Part shown: in pieces, positions 61,565-64,000 of the stretch
How positions within the stretch are numbered: position 1 is the stretch's first letter
Layout of the letters: every line of letters starts with the position of its first letter
DNA from: Fusarium oxysporum f. sp. lycopersici 4287
Lineage: Eukaryota; Ascomycota; Sordariomycetes; Hypocreales; Nectriaceae
DNA length: 64,000 bases
Assembly (NCBI RefSeq): GCF_000149955.1
Contig: NC_031000.1
Span: 795,813 to 859,812 of the forward strand
Direction of reading: 5' to 3'
Program-made: the position numbers and the translations under genes
The notes under the pieces: model-generated
Databases searched by the model: none
What the model saw: the letters and a program-made list of their open reading frames with translations, nothing else
Told to the model about the DNA's origin: nothing

Positions 61565-64000
61565 TTTGTTGGCATAAGATACGTTGTGGCAATCGGCAAC
61601 AGTTCTAACCTTAGGTACGTGTAGTCGCAACGACTTAGGCAAGTTGAGAAGGAACAGGAGGAAGACGAAGAGGAGTGTGGTATTGACAGAAAACTTATTA
61701 TAAGGTCTTACGGATTAATCAACGCAAGCCATCATCTGATTACAACATACTAAAAATAAGAAACTCGACGTCGAGTAATTCGAGAGTTCAGAAAATAGGA
61801 TTAGGTCGAGGAGTGACGAGTATATAGTTGGCTGAGGCCAGCAAACCGAAGTCAACTATTTGCCAAGTCTTGAGAGAAGGGGCGATAATTGGCGTGGCAG
61901 ATTCTGCTCGGAGTCTGAAACCAGGAGGGTGAATATTGAGCCACAAGCTAAAAACGATGCGTTATGCCGCTCGTAAGCATGCAAAATTGTTGGGGTATCG
62001 TGTTTTCACTACTGTGCTCGATAGCGGTAGCAGATATGTGAGTGGTAAATAGAGGGTAGGCGATACGCAGAAACTGGCTGCTCGACTCATCATTGGGGTG
62101 TGAGTTATGGGTTTGGTGGGGTGGGCGGCGCGCGGGCTTGTGAATGAAACCAATACTGGGGTCAAGTCAACCGACTGGACCTTAACACAATACCTCCGGC
62201 TCGTGCCGGTCCTGAAACCTCATCCCATGCCTCGTTCCGTCTCATTAACGTCCCGTTCTTGCTACAGTATGTATATGTCGTCGCGCCCAGAACAAAGGCC
62301 TGAAGGGGAAGCGGGATCAGGCCCGGGCATCCAGAATAGGCTTTTGCAAATGCTTAGGATGCAGACGAGGCACACCGAGTTGACCAGATACGGCATCAAA
62401 CATGAATGGTGGTCACAACAGCCCAGAAAGCCGTGGAGGTTATTGATCATCTGCAGACATCTATTCAGGTCTATGACGCGGAGTATATGTAACATAATGA
62501 AGCACGAAGCCACAAGGCTACTCTTGCACTGATCACCCCTAGCGGCGCTTCCCCACCACTCACAGTTAACCCTGATCCGTCCCCGCTCGATTGTCACCAT
62601 GCCATTCCTGACTTCGGCTCTTTCCCACCGTTACCCGCTTTGACCCTCATTCCTGAATCCAGGGCTTACGAGGTTTAAGAGCCACAATGCAGCTTGCTTT
62701 GTTAGGGGGGTGGCGCAGTGGAGCGAATCCTTCTGTCTCTTCGTTGCTTCTCTTGGTAATTGCCCAACCCTGGATCGAACCGCGCCTTTCATCATTTCTG
62801 AGATTGGTAGGTTTCAGTATCATTCATATTGGATGCCGTGCTTCAGAATACCACAGGTCGCATCCTAGGTGGAGGATACAAGGTTGCTGCTGGTGCTGAA
62901 GCCCCCTGCCCTCCGCTAGCCCCAATGTACTGATGCCTGAACCTGAGACCCCAACGTTTCAAGCGATATCGTGCAGCGTCGGGTTGGAGGCAGAGGTTTG
63001 ATAGACAGCTACCCTACTGTTCGACGTAACTCTGATCTGCCATGATCAAATGGTAAGTAATATCCATAGATAACCTCATCCACGGCCGTTGGTCCTACAG
63101 TCAATGAGGCCATGGAGCATCTAAAACCCCTTTCCGTACGTGCTCTGGCGCCGATGCTACCGCCTGGGTAAGCCCAACAGCATCTCACTATCGAGATCCC
63201 TCATACGAGCTAAGATGGCGGCATGGCTGAACACAGCGATGGGTGACTGCCAAAACTGCCGTGCTACTGAATGAGACCTAACACCGTATTGTGATGGTGG
63301 TAGAAGCCCTAATCTGGACTAGAGTTTGGGACGGAGAGGAGGGGAGGCTGGTGAAACCTAACGCTCGTACATTCTTTTTGGTCCCGTCCCCACCCAATTT
63401 TTTTCCCAGCGCCCATTCAGTCTTGTTTCGAGGGCCTGGAGTCTGGAGGCTAAAATCGAAGGCCAAACGTCAAATCCTTCCCAACCATCCCAGGTCTACA
63501 GTATTTGATAAATACTGCTTCTCCAATGTCTCCAAAAATATGACATATCAGTTATAGCTAATCCGGGTAGTCATGGTTAAAGATGCGTCGCTCATCGACT
63601 CTATTTGACTGTCGTCATAGAGCTCAATCATTAAGTCGTCCCCGCTTTTGCGCACAAACGTTATGGCAGCTGGATAGCCATGTTCGCTGGGACTGGCACG
63701 AAGTTCGTAAGCGCTGGCTTCCTAAAGTGTAGCCCCGGGCCCCTCAGCCGCATCCCTAATGGCTCAGGAATACTCAACCAATAAGGTTGATTCACCTGCG
63801 AGAAGATTATTTTTTTGCGGAATGACCGTTGCGGTCCGTGCCTCAGTCTATGCGCGCCCGCCCCTCATAGGTATTTCAGAGTGAACAATCACAGAAATAG
63901 TACAGTAAAGCAAAGACGTTTAGACTATGCCACCAAGGATCTTGGATATGCCCTCGATAAGCCAGGAATAACCAAATCGCGACATTATAGACCTAGTTGA
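61565..64000. other. no supported gene
   Basis: 61565-61900 is the presumed promoter of the gp1-like gene. Beyond it, only short frames without domains occur. Around 62707 a tRNA A-box-like word occurs, but no cloverleaf could be built. Confidence 0.45.

Noticed and set aside
62700..62790. Possible tRNA gene (A-box-like TGGCGCAGTGG and a B-box-like word)
   Set aside because: The A-box word is on the plus strand, but the B-box match (GGTTCGATCCA) is on the minus strand, and no acceptor or anticodon stem can be formed.
1..64000. Starship-type giant element, CRISPR array or biosynthetic cluster
   Set aside because: No DUF3435-type tyrosine recombinase, no regular spacer array and no synthase or synthetase gene were seen.

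Overview
The window is nuclear DNA of a filamentous ascomycete (Pezizomycotina). The evidence is short GT-AG introns of about 49-105 bp, fungal-specific gene families (a Reg1-like PP1 regulator, bZIP and bHLH factors, a CCCH protein, a gp1-like family protein), typical fungal transposons (Fot/pogo, hAT, Hop-type MULE, Tad LINE, Copia), and AT-rich tracts with TA-rich decay and C-to-T type stops that look like RIP. It is a repeat-rich accessory or subtelomeric-like region with isolated host genes between layers of transposons.

Layout. 1-7.4 kb: a truncated pogo copy (family H), a solo LTR with target duplication, and three neighbouring ~1.86-kb Fot/pogo elements (A, B, C). 7.5-10.7 kb: a broken Zn2Cys6 gene, a Tad-type LINE 3' end and a Reg1-like gene. 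12.0-19.3 kb: a second H copy running into an assembly gap, an intact Fot/pogo element (D), a 451-bp MITE (E) and RIP-decayed LINE DNA. 19.4-23.0 kb: an intronless 1,221-codon gene for a secreted chitin-binding, multidomain protein. 23.4-25.7 kb: two oppositely oriented pieces of a telomere-linked RecQ-like helicase. 27.0-28.5 kb: a five-exon CCCH gene. 29-36 kb: a pogo relic, a bHLH gene, a 257-bp MITE and a hAT relic. 37.6-44.3 kb: a transmembrane RING-H2 gene, a decayed Fot/pogo element (F) and an ATF-type bZIP gene. 46.2-54.3 kb: a deletion-derivative hAT with perfect 8-bp target duplication, a minisatellite, a Copia-hAT chimera, an LTR and MULEs. 55.5-61.6 kb: a bZIP gene, a hAT broken by a pogo element, a second pogo half-element and a conserved fungal gene.

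The most notable pattern concerns elements A-F. Each terminal repeat is an 8-bp cap followed by two tandem 17-bp units. In every unit the first 7 bp are nearly constant (GAYAAGC) and the next 9 bp are element-specific (GAGTGAGCC, ATGCGTCGC, ATGCCGATC or GAGTGGACC). That 9-bp box is changed together in both units and at both ends of each element. The predicted recognition helix of the transposase psq-type HTH varies in step: A and C share both the box and the helix core, and the others differ in both. This looks like a natural record of recognition-code diversification, and it explains which autonomous family could mobilise MITE E.

Host genes seem unlinked in function. Four encode regulators (Reg1-like, bHLH, two bZIPs), one a membrane RING E3, one a CCCH protein. 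No metabolic cluster, RNA gene or CRISPR array was seen. Everything is read from sequence alone; family names rest on motif recognition, not on searches.
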